From Delphinapterus leucas (lineage: Eukaryota; Chordata; Mammalia; Artiodactyla; Monodontidae): 64,000 nt of DNA. Of this stretch, positions 23,301 to 38,300 are shown in pieces. The stretch is from the NCBI RefSeq assembly GCF_002288925.2, contig NW_022098062.1, positions 9,346,605 to 9,410,604 of the forward strand, given 5' to 3'. Position numbers and translations under genes: made by a program. The notes beneath the pieces were generated by a model. That model was not told the origin of the DNA, ran no database searches, and saw only the letters and a program-made list of their open reading frames with translations. The stretch's first letter is position 1, and each line of letters begins with the position of its first letter.

Positions 23301-26300
23301 GTGCAGGACAAGTGGTTCTCCACACCTGCCTGCGAGAACCTTAGAAGTTTAGAGGCCTTATATATAAGGGTTCAGTCCAGATGGTCCAGATGGTCTCAAA
23401 AACACCCTACTCTCTCAAGGCTATGTCCTTGAAATGGCTGCCAGTATGGGAAGAGTAGACAGGATGTACATTCCAAGGACAGGGGAGAGGTAAGGGCCTC
23501 CAGTTGCCTGGGTCCAGCTCACAGGTCAACCAGTGGTCACATCCTCTCGATAACCTCCCTCAACACTATGCCAGTGAAACAATCCTTCAAAAACGAAGGT
23601 GAGAAAAAATTCTCTAATTTAATAGAACTGTGCCAATACCAATTCCTGGCTTTGATAATGTACTATGGTTATAAAAGATATTATCATTGGGGGAAGTTGG
23701 GTGAATGGTACACTAATACACTGTACTATTTTTTCAAGTTCTTGTGAGCCTAACATTATTTCAAAATTAAAGCTGTTAAGAAACAAAGGTGAAATAAAGA
23801 CATTTTCCTATCAACAAAAACTGAATTTTTTGCCAACAGACCTGCACTGAAGGAATATTAAAACTTCCTAATTTCTTTAGGAAAGAAGGAAGAGTACCAG
23901 AAATTGTAACTATGTGAGTAAGTACTAACAACTATGTATTTTTTTCTTTTGTTTTCTTAGTTTCTTAAAAAAATATATAACTGCAAAGTAAAAATTTTAA
24001 CACTGTATTGTGGGATCTATACCATTTTTTATGTAATATGTATGAAAACAATAGCACTAAAAACAGAGGTTAAGTAGAACTGTAGTGTTGCAAGGTTCTT
24101 ATATTTTATGTGAAATAGTACAATTATAACTCTCAGTAGGCTGTGATAAATTAAAGATACGTACTGTGATCCTTATAACACTGAAAAAAAAATTGCAGAA
24201 AGGTATAACTAAAAAGAAAACAGAGCAGTTAAAATTCACTACTAAATTCACACACCTAAAAGCCAAAACACTGACAATACCAAATGCCGGCAAGGATATG
24301 GAGCAACAGAAATCCTCACTCTCTGTGGTAATGTAAAATGATACAGCCTCTTTGGAAGACAACTGGCAGTTTCTTATAAAATTAAACATAATCTCAACAA
24401 CACAATATAGCAATCATTGGGTATTTACCCAAGTAAACTGAAAACTATATCGACATAAAAACCCATACACAAATGTTTACTGCAGCTTTATTCACAACTG
24501 CTAAAAACTGGGAGCAACCAAGATATCCTTCAACTGGGGAATAAACAGACTGTGGTATACCCATCCAATGCAATACTACTCAGTGATAAACAAGGAATAC
24601 AGTACTGATTCATGCAAGTACATGGATGAATCTTAAAATGCATTTTGCTAAGTGCAAAAGGTCAGACTCAAAAGGTTACACATTGTATGATTCCGTTCAT
24701 GTAACACTCTGGAAAAGACAAAACTATAGGGACAGAAAACAACAGCAGTAATTATAAGGGGTTGGTGGAGGAGGTATAAATGACTAAAAAGAGACTTACA
24801 CAGGAAATTTTAGAATGATGGAACTATTCCATACAGTACTAGGGTGGTGAATGAATGACTCTACTCATTTGTTAAATCCCATAGAACTATACACCATAAT
24901 GAGTAAACACTAATATAAGTAAACTATAAAAGAAAAAAATTACCCAGGATGTTCGGGGGGGGGGGGTACGGGGGCTGACTCTTTATGTTGGAAAATGGTA
25001 TTTTGATTAGAAATTATAAGGGTAAGAACAAAATGAACTGCACATAAATGCTACACTCTAGATGGTAAATTAGTTTCTCATTTCTGAATTTCTCAATTTT
25101 GAAACTGTTTTACATGTGTCCTGGGATGAGCAAAATGGATGGTGGATGGTGGGTGCCAGGTTTCTCAATGTTGGGGAGGTAAGCAAAAAGGAAAGGTAAT
25201 ACTTGGTTAAAGTCAGTTACATCAACATGAACTCTTATTTATATATATATGTAAATATATGTGTATATATAACACACTTGCAGGTGGATAGACGCAGAAA
25301 CAATTATAGATATGTGTGTATACACAGACTACTATACACGCATTAACTAGCTCTGTCTGCTGAGAGGGTCTAGAAACAATGACACCTCAGTAACAACAAG
25401 CACTCTAGCAGTTGGATCTTGGTTTCTAAATATCTTTCTCCATTAAAAGCAGCCAGGATTTCTTAGAGAAATGGCTACTTTAGGCACTGGGGCAGAGAAA
25501 ATACAATATAAGCCTGAAGCACCTTATAGTAACAGAAAGTCAAAGAATGCTCAAAAAATAAAAGGATAGGCATGTAAAAGGGACACCTGAGAGAACTCCC
25601 AACGGCCAAGAACAAAACAATTTAAGCAACAAAATAAATAACATACTATTAGATTACTATACAAAGTATAAAATATACATGAGTCCATACTGATATAAAC
25701 AAATGATTGAGCAAATAAATGGTGAGATGAAACAGATCTTCCTTACAGAAAAAGTCTAAATAATATATGTAGATATCCTTCTGTAGGTCTCCTTTTGAGT
25801 GTAAGCTGAACTCAGTTGACTCCCTTCCAGAGAAGAGAGTATGAAAGAAGAAAAACAGCAATTTTAAAGCAGAGAAACCCGGCAAACACTCACTACATTA
25901 ACCCAGTGATCCAGGTTAACATTACTAGTGATGTCATGTGGATATCATGTAACCCCTAAAATGATGTGATGAGAAGGACACTCCACCACTGTGGAAGTCT
26001 TTCCAAAAACCCATAACCTCAGGCTAATCATGAGAAAAACATCAAACAAACTCAATTTGAGGAACATTCAACAAAAATACCTGACCATACCCCCCCAAAA
26101 AAGTGTTAAGGTTACAAAGAACGAAGAAAGACTGAGAAACTGACACAGATCAGAAGAGGCTGAGGAGACATGACAACTAAGTACAATGTGGTATCCTGAA
26201 TTGCATCCCTGAACAGAAAAAGAACATTAATAGAAAACTGGTGAAAACCAAATAAAATCTGGTGCATTAATAATAACATACTAATGTTGGCTTCTTAGAT

Positions 26301-29300
26301 TTGATTAATGTACCATGATAATATAACGAACAGTAACAAAACTGGATAAGGAGTTTACAAGAATTCTTTATACTATCTCTGCAAATTTTCTATAAATCTA
26401 AAATTATTCCAAAACAAAAAGTTTACTTAAAAAAAGAATACAAAAAAATTTTTTCAAAACACTACCCCAAGCAACTGCAAAATACACATTATCTTCAAGT
26501 GCAAATGGGCTATTCACCAAGGTAAACCATATACTGGGCCATAAAACATGCTTAATAAATTTCAAAAGATCAAAATATTACATAGTGTATTCTCTGACCT
26601 CAATGGAATTAAACTGGAAATCAATAACAATGAGATATCTAGAAAAGTCTAAATGTTTGGAATTCTAAAATACACTCATAAGTAAATCATGGCTCAAAGA
26701 ATGAACCAAAAGGAAAATCAGAAAATATTTTGAATAAAATCCAACACACATTCCTGAAAAAAGACATTCCTTGGCAAACTAGGAATAGAAATTTCTCAAC
26801 TCAATAAAGGAAATCTACAAAAAAAATTCTATAGTTTACAAGATATTTCATGGTGAAAAGGCTGAATGTTTTCCTCCTAAGGTTAGCAACAAGGTAAAAT
26901 ATGTCTGCTCTTACTGCTTCTACTCAACATTTGCACTGGAAGTTGTAGCTAGCACAATAAGGCAAGAAAAAGAAACAAAAGGCATCTGGATTAGAAAGGA
27001 AGAAGTAACACTGTTTATATTCACAGAGGACATGATCCTCTAGGTTCAAAATCTGACGGATCCTGCAAAAAAAGTCATTGTACGAAGTGACCTTTACTTC
27101 AAGGAAAGTGGCTGATAATATTGGTTGCCAATGATAAAATAGGAGCTTTCAAGCGTAAATTAGAATTTTGAAAAACTTGTACCCACTACCATGAACTCCT
27201 TTAGCTTCTAGTTATTTAAAGATTTTTGTGATGAGATCAAAGTTAATATTAATATGTATATATCATTATCTGATATTGTATATGAAATATGTCAACATTT
27301 GGAAGGTCTGAAAAACTCAGCAAACCAATGAACAGTAGATGATGTTATAAAATCATGCATGAGTAAAAGATCCATCCAAAATAGGAAAAAGACCAATGGA
27401 TTTTAATCTAACAGTATGAAAAGCTTTTTGATATGGTTTCTGATTCCATATTACAAATAACCTTTAAGAAGCTACCACTTATTGAGTTTTTGTGTAGTAT
27501 TAAAAAAAACCTAGGGCTTCCCTGGTGGCGCAGTGGTTGAGAGTCCGCCTGCTGATGCAGGGAACACGGGTTCGTGCCCCGGTCCGGGAAGATCCCACAT
27601 GCCGCGAAGCAGCTGGGCCCATGACCATGGCCACTGAGCCTGCGCGTCTGGAGCCTGTGCTCCGCAACGGGAGAGGCCACAACAGTGAGAGGCCCGTGTA
27701 CCGCAAAAAAAAAAAAAAACTAATACACCTTCCTTTTCTAACTACCTATGTATAAGGTTGAATTTTCTTCCTATATTTCAGCTAAACATACTGCAACAGG
27801 CTAAATCCTGATGTCTTCTTGTACACACTGCTATATTTAAAATGGATAACCAACAAGGGCCTACTGTATAGCACAGGGAGCCCTGATCAATATTCTGTAA
27901 CAACCTAATTGGGAAAAGAATTGGAAAAAGAATAGATACATGTATATTTATAACTGAATCACTTTGTTGTACACCTGAAACTAATACAACATTGTTAATC
28001 AACTATATACCAATATAAAATTAAAAGTTAAAAAATAAAAATAAAATACAAAAAAAAAAGTCCTGATGTTTTCTATCAGCCCAGACATTAATGAGATTTG
28101 CAAGAATGTAAATCAAAGCTATCCTGAATCTCACTTTTTTTTTGTTTGAAAAATATAGTTATTTCTCTTTAAAAACAGAGTAACTATGTTAACGTAATGG
28201 CTTTTTTTAAAGAATTAATAAATACTTTTTAAACTTCTTAGTTTAATTTCTAATATGGTAAATATTAACAGCTATAACCCACATAAACAAAACTTTTTAG
28301 AGTCCTCAATAATTATTAAGAGTGTAAAGGAGTCTTGAGAGGACAAATTTTGAGAGTCACTGTGCTAGATGACAGAACAATGTCCTTTAGCAGGCAAGAG
28401 ATGGGATCTAACATGAAGTAGAGGGACTGACTTTAGATAGGAGCATATACAGTTCATCCATGATAGCAGAAAGGAATTTAGTGCATGTGGGTACAGATAT
28501 GGGTAGGTGAAAAGACAAGGTGGTAGGGGCAGTGCAACATTACAAGTAACTCACTCCTAAGGCAGTGAAGAAAAGATTCAAGGGCTACATTTTAAAGATA
28601 CAACATATAAAAGGCTTCAGACTAGCACCTATCATTCATCCCCTCCAAACCTTAGAAAATATCATTAGAAGTGATCAGTGTCAAAAACAAAGGGTATCCT
28701 AGCTGGACCACCTGAGTTATTTGCCCAGAGCTTTGAAAAGGAAAAAAGGAAGGAGTATTCTAAGCATGGAAAATGAGATTTAAGAAACAGAAGCAACCAA
28801 ACTGCATATTACTAACCTTGTGATTAGAGCAGAATATGAGGCAGAGTGTAGAATGATTTGAGAACAGTCAGGGAAGGTTCGGGTTAGATGGAAGAGAAAA
28901 CAAAACTGTAGGAAATATTCAGGTTTACCTGTCTACTCCATCCCAGCGATATCCAGGCCAGATATTGAACCTGTTGGGAGGAGGTGCTGGGCCACTGTAG
29001 CGAGGTCTCACTAATGACAGGAGAGGGAGAAAAGTTAGTTACCTACGTAATTCAAATCAGAGCTGGATGGCAGTGGGAAAAAATTTTTTTGTACAGAAGT
29101 CTCTTGAGTTAAATCTAAATTCCCCAATACAAGAAATCTGAAATTGTATGGGAAAGCCTCCTTTGCACATAGCTATGTATCATCACCCTACTGATTTTCT
29201 CTCTTCACGTAAGTCACCTCATTCTCTGAAGATTCCCAGAAGGCTCACCTTTCTTATTCTTGTCCTCCTTGGCCTTATTCTTCTTGATAAGCTTGGCCAT

Positions 29301-32300
29301 GGGGTCCCCCTCTCTTTCTTTTTCTCTCAGCATCCGATCTAGATCTTCATCATCAATATAGCGGGCCAGAGGCTTTTGCATTTCCTTCATTGCATCCTCC
29401 ACATTTTGTTGCTGCTGCCGGCTCTGTGCAAGCCTAGACAAAAAGAACCAGGAGTGTCTGTTATCCTGTTTAACATTTCCACTCTTACACTGAGATGTAC
29501 TGCTACACTTGGAGAACCTCCCCTTTCCAGCAGCCTAGGCCAAATACTGAAAAAGGTAAAACTGTTGAATACCAACTGGAAGTGTGGAATATATCAGTAT
29601 CTTAGGAAGGAGACTGAGGACACTGAATTTCCCATTCCTGAAAACAGCTTTGAAGGCAGAAGAATAGAGAAATGACTTCCTCCGGTCACTGCAGTCTTGT
29701 TTTTCCTTTCAGTGGTTCTCTTACCCTTTTCCCCACTGAGCATACAGCTCATCTCTCTCCGAGTCCTTCTGCGCTTTTCTCCTCTGCTCTAAACGTTCCA
29801 GTTTCAAATTCCTCTTACGACCAGACTTATCTCGAAATACAGTTTCAGCATACTGGAATTCAGCTGCAAAGGAAAATTATACTTTTAAAGATAAACACCA
29901 GGTATCAAAATCAGAAATAATATTCTAACAGCTAAAATCAACCACTTGGGGTTCTGATGCTAGATAAGAACTTTCACAGCCAGACTACTAGTAGTCCCTA
30001 CCAACATCTAAGTGCATATTGGTAATGATCCTGAAAATTAACATTTTTCAAGAAGGAAAAGAACCACTTGGACCCAATGAGAAGTTAAAATAATGCACAA
30101 AACCAGAGCTGAAATTTGACAGCAATTACAACTTTTAAATATCAGGTATAATAAGCTACATTAAAAAAAATAAAAGCTACAAGAGCCTCAACTGGTCTCT
30201 GCACTCTCACGTCTTTACCTTCAAATGCCATGGTCTCTTGGTCCCGTCTCTCGAGCTCCTGCAGCTCTCGCTGTATGTCAGTTAACACCAACCCAGTTTT
30301 AGCCCCAGAATACATGTGTGCAGCCTATGCAATGGAAAAGGGAGCATCCAACATTAATAAGATAATGCAGCAATAGACTCCATGGGTATACACAGTTAGG
30401 TGTATTTTTGTCTGATAATCAGCAATAACCAAACCAAAAACTCTAGCTTTATATTCTTATTACCAACCACAGGATTCACAAAATAGAAAAGAAATAAAAC
30501 TGAATTTCATGGAAACTTAACAGTACTATCAAGCTTAAGAGTAAACAGAAACACAAACCAACAACATGCTAAAGGGAAGGCTAAGCATCTGTATTTCTGA
30601 CTTTACAGCATATAAACTGCACACATGAAGACTCAGGTCACCTGATCAGAAACCTCTATCAAGCTCTAAGCCCTCTGGTAGAGATCAACACTGATAAAAT
30701 ATTTCATTTAAATCACAAAGTCAAGCAAACCTAAGATGCTGAAATTGTGGCTATATTTCAGGATAATGACAAGATATAACCAAATCGAAACTTCTTACTA
30801 AACTCCACTCTGTATCAAGATAACAAACCAACCCACAATCAATGTATATACTTATATCCCGATATCCTTAAACAATGTGCTAAATTAAATTTGATTAATA
30901 GTAAATTGCCCATGGACTAAGCAGATACATAAAAATGTCAAGGAGTCCAGCTGAAACACAGACCTCACTCTGTTCCCCAAAAGAGAAGAACCCTACTTCC
31001 TGGGCTAGGGACAGGCTGGTCTACCCTACCAGGACCACATGGGCTACAGAGAAACTTACCTGAAACGTCTGTGTTAGAGGAAACATGCACAGCACAGGCT
31101 CTATCATTCTCTTTCTTAATCAACTCACTGGAATAACACCTTTTTTAAAATTTTTTTTATTTTTTATTTTTGGCTGCGTTGGGTCTTTGTTGCTGCGTGC
31201 AGGTTTTCTCTAATTGTGGCGAGTGGGGGCTACTCTTCATTGCCGTGCCCGGGCTTCTCATTGCAGTGGCTTCTCTTGTTGCGGAGCATGGGCTCTAGGC
31301 ATGCGGGCTTCAATAATTGCAGCACGTGGGCTCAGGAGTTGTGGCACACGGGCTTAGTTGCTCCACAGCATGTGGGATCTTCCCGGACCAGGGCCTGAAC
31401 CCGTGTCCCCTGCATTGGCAGGCGGATTCTTAACCACTGCGCCACCAGGGAAGCTCTGGAATAACACTTCTTTACTAGTACTGGTGTTCTTTACAACACA
31501 ATTACTCAGGGTTCATGCAGATTTGTTTTGCTAATTCAGGCTTCATCACAGATTTAAAATAATACAGAACACTTACTTCCCAGGTGATATGATTCCTAAA
31601 AGTCGTTTTATATCTTAAGTGCCTCTCTTTGAGCTCTGGAGACAGTCCAATTTATAATAGTAGACTGCTTATACTAAATGCTTACTTTGTCCCAGGCACT
31701 GTGCTAAGAGCTTTACTTACTGACTCATTTATTCCCACAAGAACCTTATGAAGTACGTACTACTATTATCCATATTTTAAAGATGAAGAAGCTGAGGCTT
31801 AGAGATATTATGTATCTTGCTCAAACCTCACAGATAGTACATATAAGAAGTACGATCCCAATATGTAATCTGTTTGACACAAGGTTCATGCTCCTAACTC
31901 CACTCTGTAAACTACATTCTCAGTTTATTCGTAAGAAACTAGGAAGTTTCTGTGGACCTATTAAAATGAAATTCATGGAACTGAGAGGATATAAAGGCAG
32001 AAGCTATTTAGGAAATCTGCTATTTGCAAGTTCACCTGGGCTGGGTTAGGCAGTCCTGACTTCAGAGAGAAGAAAAGAGCCCTAGAGGTCCTGTGAGCTA
32101 GATTTACTATGCTACTAAGAGTTACCTCTTGCTGCTTTGGCTTGGATCTCTGGGACTTGTACAGAGCTAGAAGACAGGAATTATCTCTCTCTAAGAGAAG
32201 ATATGGCTCCTGAAAATTCTTACCTTCTTTCCCAGAGGCTGACTCCTTCGAGGTGGAGACAGGTCAGAATCAGATGATTTGGCCCTCTGTTTCCTCCTTG

Positions 32301-35300
32301 GTGGAGAGAGGTCAGAATCAGAGTTCCAGTGCCTAGGTCTATTCCGTGGAGGTGACAGATCTGAATCAGAATCCCGGGGCCCTGAACTTTGTTTATGCCG
32401 TGGAGGAGAAAGATCTGAGTCAGAGGCTTTCCTACTGTCACTTGGGTAGGAAAAAGCGTCCAACATGTGACTCTGATGTCTCCTGGGTGAAGAGCTTGTA
32501 TGATATTTCCTATGGCTGGGGGAAGAGCCTGGAAATTAAACAGTAAAGTCTTTAATCCCCTTGGCAGAATCTAAAAAAAGAATTTGTCAGGCTAATGTTC
32601 AATATTCATTTAGTCCTCTTGTGAGGAACTATCACTAACCTAAACACAATTACGAATGACACGGGAGAACAGCAAAGTGAAAGACAACTTTTAAAACCAA
32701 TAGGCAGGATGTGGGGTTCTACTCCCAAGTTACTAGTGACTGACTAGCATGTTGAGATCTCAACATACTCATCTGTGCCATATATATATATATATATTTA
32801 GGTTATTAATCTGTTTTGAGTTTATTTTTGTGTATGGTGTTAGGGAGTGTTCTAATTTCTTTCTTTTACATGTAACTGTCCTGTTTTCCCAGCACCACTT
32901 ATTGAAGACTGTCTTTTTCTCCATTGTGTTTCCTCGCCTCCTCTGTCATAGATTAGCTGACCACAGGTGCGTGGGTTTATCTCTGGGCTTTCTATCCTGT
33001 TCCATTGATCTATATTTCTGTTTTTGTGCCAGTACCATATTGTCTTGATTACTGTAGCTTTGTAGTATAGTCCGAAGTCGGGGAGCCTGATTCCTCCAGC
33101 TCTGTTTTTTTCTCTCAGGATTGCTTTGGCTATTCAGGGTCTTTTGTGTCTCCATACAAATTTTAAGATTTTTTTGTTCTAGTTCTGTAAAAACTGCCAC
33201 TGGTAATTTGATAGGGATTGCACTGAATCTGTAGATTGCTTTGGGTAGTACAGTCATTTTCACAATATTGATTCTACCAATCCAAGAACATGGTATATCT
33301 CTCCATCTGTTTGTGTCACCTTTGATTTCTTTCATTAGTGTCTTACAGTTTTCTGAGTACAGGTCTTTGACCTACTTAGGTAGGTTTATTCCTAGGTATT
33401 TTATTCTTTTTGTTGCCATGGTGAATGGGATTGTATCCTTAATTTCTCTTCCTGATCTTTCATTGCTAGTGTATAGGAATGCAAGAGATTTCTGTGCATT
33501 AATTTTGTATCCTGCAACTTTACCAAGTTCAATGATTAGCTCTAGTAGTTTTCTGGTGGCATCTTTAGGATTTTCTCTGTATAGTATCAAGTCATCTGCA
33601 AACAGTGACAGTTTTACCTCTTCTTTTCCAATTTGTATTCCTTTTATTTCTTTTTCTTCTCTGATTGCCATGGCTAGGACTTCCGAAACTATGTTGAATA
33701 ATAGTGGTGAGAGTGGACATCCTTGTCTTGTTCCTGATCTTAGAGGAAATGCTTTCAGTTTTTCACCACTGAGAATGATGTTTGCTGTGGGTTTGTCGTA
33801 TATGGCCTTTATTATGTTGAGGTAGGTTCTCTCTATGCCCACTTTCTGGAGAGTTTTTATCATAAATGGGTGTGGAATTCTGTCGAAAGCTTTTCCTTCA
33901 TCTATTGAGATGATCATATGGTTTTTCTCCTTCAATTTGTTAATATGATGTATCACATTGATTGATTTGCATAAATTGAAGAATCTTGCATCCCTGGGAT
34001 AAATCCCACTTGATCGTGGTGTATGTTCCTTTTAATGTGCTGCTGGATTCTGTCTGCTAGTATTCTGTTGAGGATTTCTGCATCTATGTTCATCAGTGAT
34101 ATTGGCCTGTAGTTTTCTTTTTTTGTGACATCCTTGTCTGGTTTTGGTATCAGGGTGATGGTGGCCTTGTAGAATGAGTTTGGGAGTGTTCCTTCCTCTG
34201 CAATTTTTTGGAAGAGCTTGAGAAGGATAGGTGTTAGCTCTTCTCTAAATGTTTGATAGAATTCACCTGTGAAGCCATCTGGTCCTAGACTTTTGTTGGA
34301 AGATTTTTAATCACAGTTTCAATTTCATTATTTGTGATTGGTCTGTTCATATTTTCTAATTCTTCCTGGTTCCGTATTGGAAGGTTATATACCTAAGAAT
34401 TTGTCCACTTCTTCCAGGTTGTCCATTTTATTGGCATGGAGTAGCCTGTAGTAGTCTCTTACGATGCTCTGTATTTCTGCGGTGTCCGTTGTAACTTCTT
34501 TTTCATTTCTAATTTTATTGATTTGAGTCCTCTCCCTCTTTCTCTTGATGAGTCTGGCTAAAGGTTTATCGATTTTATCTTCTCAAAGAACCAGCTTTTA
34601 GTTTTATTGATTTTTGCTATTGTTTTCTTTGTTTCTATTTCATTTATTTCTGCTCTGATCTTTATGATTTCTTTCCTTCTACTAGCATTGGGTTTTGTTT
34701 GTTCTTCTTTCTCTAGTTCCTTTAGGTGTAAGGTTAGATTGTTTATTTGAGATTTTTCTTGTTTCCTGAGGTAGGATTGCATTGCTATAAACTTCCCTCT
34801 TAGAACTGCTTTTGCTGCATCTCATAGGTTTTGGATCATCGTGTTTTTTTTGTCACTTGTCTCTAGGTATTTTTTGATTTCCTCTTTGATTTCTTCAGTG
34901 ATCTCTTGGTTTTTTAGTAATGTATTGTTTGCCTCCATGTGTTTGTGTTTTTTACAGTTTTTTCCCTGTAATTTATTTCTAATCTCATAGCATTGTGGTC
35001 CGAAAAGATGCTTGATATGATTTCAATTTTCTTAAATTTACTGAGGTTTGATTTGTGACCCAAGATGTGATCTATCCTGGAGACTGTTCCGTGTGCACTT
35101 GAGAAGAAAGTGTAATCTCCTGTTTTTGGATGGAATGTCCTATAAATATCAATTAAATCTCTCTGGTCTATTGTGTTATTTAAAGATTGTTATTTCCTTA
35201 TTAATTTTCTCTCTGGATGATCTGTCCATTGGTGTAAGTGAGGTGTTAAAGTCCCCCACTATTACTGTGTTACGGTCGATTTCCTCTTTTATAACTGTTA

Positions 35301-38300
35301 GCATTTGCCTAATGTACTGAGGTGCTCCTATGCTGGCTGCATATATATTTATAATTGTTATATCTTTTTCTTGGATTGATCCCTTGATCATTATGTAGTG
35401 TCCTTCCTTGTCTCTTGTAACATTCTTTATTTTAAAGTCTACTTTATCTGATATGAGTACTGCTACTCCAGCTTTCTTTTGATTTCCATTTGCATAGAAT
35501 ATCTTTTTCCATCCCCTCACTTTCATTCTGTATGTGTCCCTAGGTCTGAAGTGGGTCTCTTGTAGACAGCATATATATGGGTCTTGTTTTTGTATCTATT
35601 CAATGAGCCTGTGTCTTCTGGTTGGAGCATTTAGGCCATTCACATTTAAGGTAATTATCGATATGTATGTTCCTATTACCATTTTCTTAATTGTTTTGGG
35701 TTAGTTTTTGTAGGTCCTTTTCTTCCCTTGTGTTTCCCACTTACTGAATGAGATCCTTGCTGGGTAATCTTGGTTGTAGGTTCTTCCCTTTCATCACTTC
35801 AAATATATTGTGCCACTCCCTTCTGGCTTGTAGAGTTTCTGCTAAGAAATCAGCTGCTTAACCTTACGGGAGTTCCCTTGTATGTTATTTGTCATTTTTC
35901 CCTTGTTGCTTTCAATAATTTTTCTTTGTCTTTAATTTTTGTTAATTTGATTATTCTGTGTCTCGGCATGTTTCTCCTTGGGTTTATCCTGCCTGGGACT
36001 CTCTGCACTTCCTGGACTTGGGTGGCTATTTCCTTTCCCATGTTAGGGAAGTTTTCGACTATAATCTCTTCAAATATTTTCTCGGGTCCTCTCTCTCTTC
36101 TCCTTCTGTGACCCGTATAATGCGAATGTTGTTGCCTTTAATGTTGTCCCAGAGGTCTCGTAGGCTGTCTTCACTTCTTTTCACTCTTTTTTCTTTATTC
36201 TGTTCTGCGGCAGTGAATTCCACCATTCTGTCTTCCAGGTCACTTAACCATTCTTCTGCCTCAGTTATTCTGCTATTGATCCCTTCTAGTGTATTTTTCA
36301 TTTCAGTTATTGTACTGTTCATCTCTGTTTGTGTGTTCTTTAATTCTTCTAGGTGTTTGTTCCTTAATTCTTCTAGGTCTTTGTTAAACATTTCTTCCAT
36401 CTCCTTGATCTTTGCCTCCATTCTTTTTTCAAGGTCCTGGATCATCTTCACTATCATTATTCTGAATTCTTTTTCTGGAAGGTTGCCTATCTCCACTTCA
36501 CTTAGTTGTTCTTCTGGGGTTTTATCTTGTTGCTTCATCTGGTACATAGTCCTCTGCCTTTTCATTTTGTCTGTCTTTCTGTGAACGTGCTTTACATTCC
36601 ACAGGCTGCAGAACTGTAGTTCTTCTTGCTTCTGCTGTCTACCCTCTGGTGGATGAGGCTATCATCTGTGTCATATTTATCCATACATAGAGTGGGCAAA
36701 AAACAAACTGCACTCAGGTCTCAGTGGCGTGGTGAAACTTAAAACTACCTGGATTATATTCTCATGTCCTCAGACTAAAGTATAAAAATGTATTTGAATT
36801 TAAAAATTAAAATAGTACCTAGGGACAAAAGATGGAGTCAACAAATTTCACCACACAGCTGTGAATCGTAGACATAAGCATCACAAATCACCTTCCCCAA
36901 AAGCAATCTGCAGTACATATCAACAGTCCTAAAAGTACAGAACCCTCTGACCCAATAAATCCATTTCTATTGTACTTAGTTTCCTAGGAAACATATCTAC
37001 AAGTACTTCAATTCCCCAGAAATCTATCTAGAAGTAGATAAGGAAATAATTCAGAACAGGGCAACAGTTTATGTATAAGGATGTTCATTATAGAATTATA
37101 AAAGAAAAGGTTTAGAAATAACCTAAAATGTGCAACATTAGGGAAATGGTTAAGTAAACACCAACATAAATTATATTAACAAAGAGATGTTTTACGACAT
37201 GGGGAAGATAATGTTAAGTGTAAAACAACAGGCAAGATTACACATGCAATATGTATTTACTGCCTAGACAAGTCTCAACTACATCAGAAATGAAAAGAAA
37301 AAAAAAAAGACTAAAAGGACATTGGTTACAACACTAGCAGTGGCTGCCTCTGAATGACAGAATTTTGTATGACCTTTTTCTACATTTCTATGCATTCTAT
37401 ACATGCAGCAAACATGTATATAATATCTTTATATGAGGTGGAGAGAATAAACAAAAGGATATATAAAAATTTCCTCCCTGCTACTGTAAATTTTTAACTC
37501 TCCTCAGCCCAACCTGTCATCACTTCCCTCCAGTTTTTAAAACTTCTCCAAAGCTCCATTCTCATTTCTGAAGATCACAAATACCTAATAAAGCAACTAA
37601 AATGTCCAAAAGAAAGTGCCTCAGGAACAAGTCTCTCTCATGGACAATCAAATGCTCACCTTTAGAATCATGCTGCTTACTTCCAAAACGGGATTTTGCT
37701 TGCTTTTTCCGTGGAGGAGAGAGTTCTGAGTCATATTCATACTTGCTGTTCTTTGGGAGTGATAGATGAGAAGGTCCTGGCCCCTTCCGATGTGGAGAAG
37801 TTTTACTAGAACTTTCTGGGGCTTTACTGCTTTTGGTTCTGGACAGTGAATGAGGGACATTAGAAGCCAAGTCAGGGGAATTATGACGGGCCCTCCTGAG
37901 CTGTGGTGTGTCCACGGAGTCAAGAGTCCTTCTAGGCTGAGCTGTGTCAGGGGAGCTGTTATGGACCCTTCTGCGAGGAGAGATATCTGAGGAATTGTGG
38001 TGGGCTCTCCTAGGTGGAGATGGATCTGGTGTGTCATGACGGGCCCTTCTAGGAGATACACCTGAAGAATGACGGTAAGGCTTCCTGATGGGAAAAGGAT
38101 CCGGTGAATCATGACGGGCCCTCCTTGGGGGAGATGGGTCTGAGTCATGATGGGCCCTCCTGGGGGGAGATGGATCTGGGGAATCATGACAGACCCTCCT
38201 AGGAGGAGATGAATCCGGGGTATCGTGACGGACCCTCCTAGGAGATGAATCCGGGGTATCATGACAGACCCTCCTAGGACGCAATGAATCCGGGGTGTCA

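Larger units (their letters stand above)
17385..28928. other. BUD13 intron 9, repeat-rich
   Basis: An 11.6 kb intron with no further exon visible. It holds L1 pieces (18176-18336, about 21.9-24.9 kb, 26.46-27.06 kb, 27.77-28.06 kb), an L2 (19400-19940), SINEs at 21475, 22196 and 27515, and a solo LTR at 23143-23565. Confidence 0.8.

Noticed and set aside
33241..33825. 194-codon plus-strand frame with apparent membrane segments
   Set aside because: Antisense of the L1 reverse-transcriptase region; the hydrophobic look comes from reading the complement of an A-rich coding strand.
35958..36584. 208-codon plus-strand Ser/Leu/Phe-rich frame
   Set aside because: Antisense shadow of L1 ORF1.
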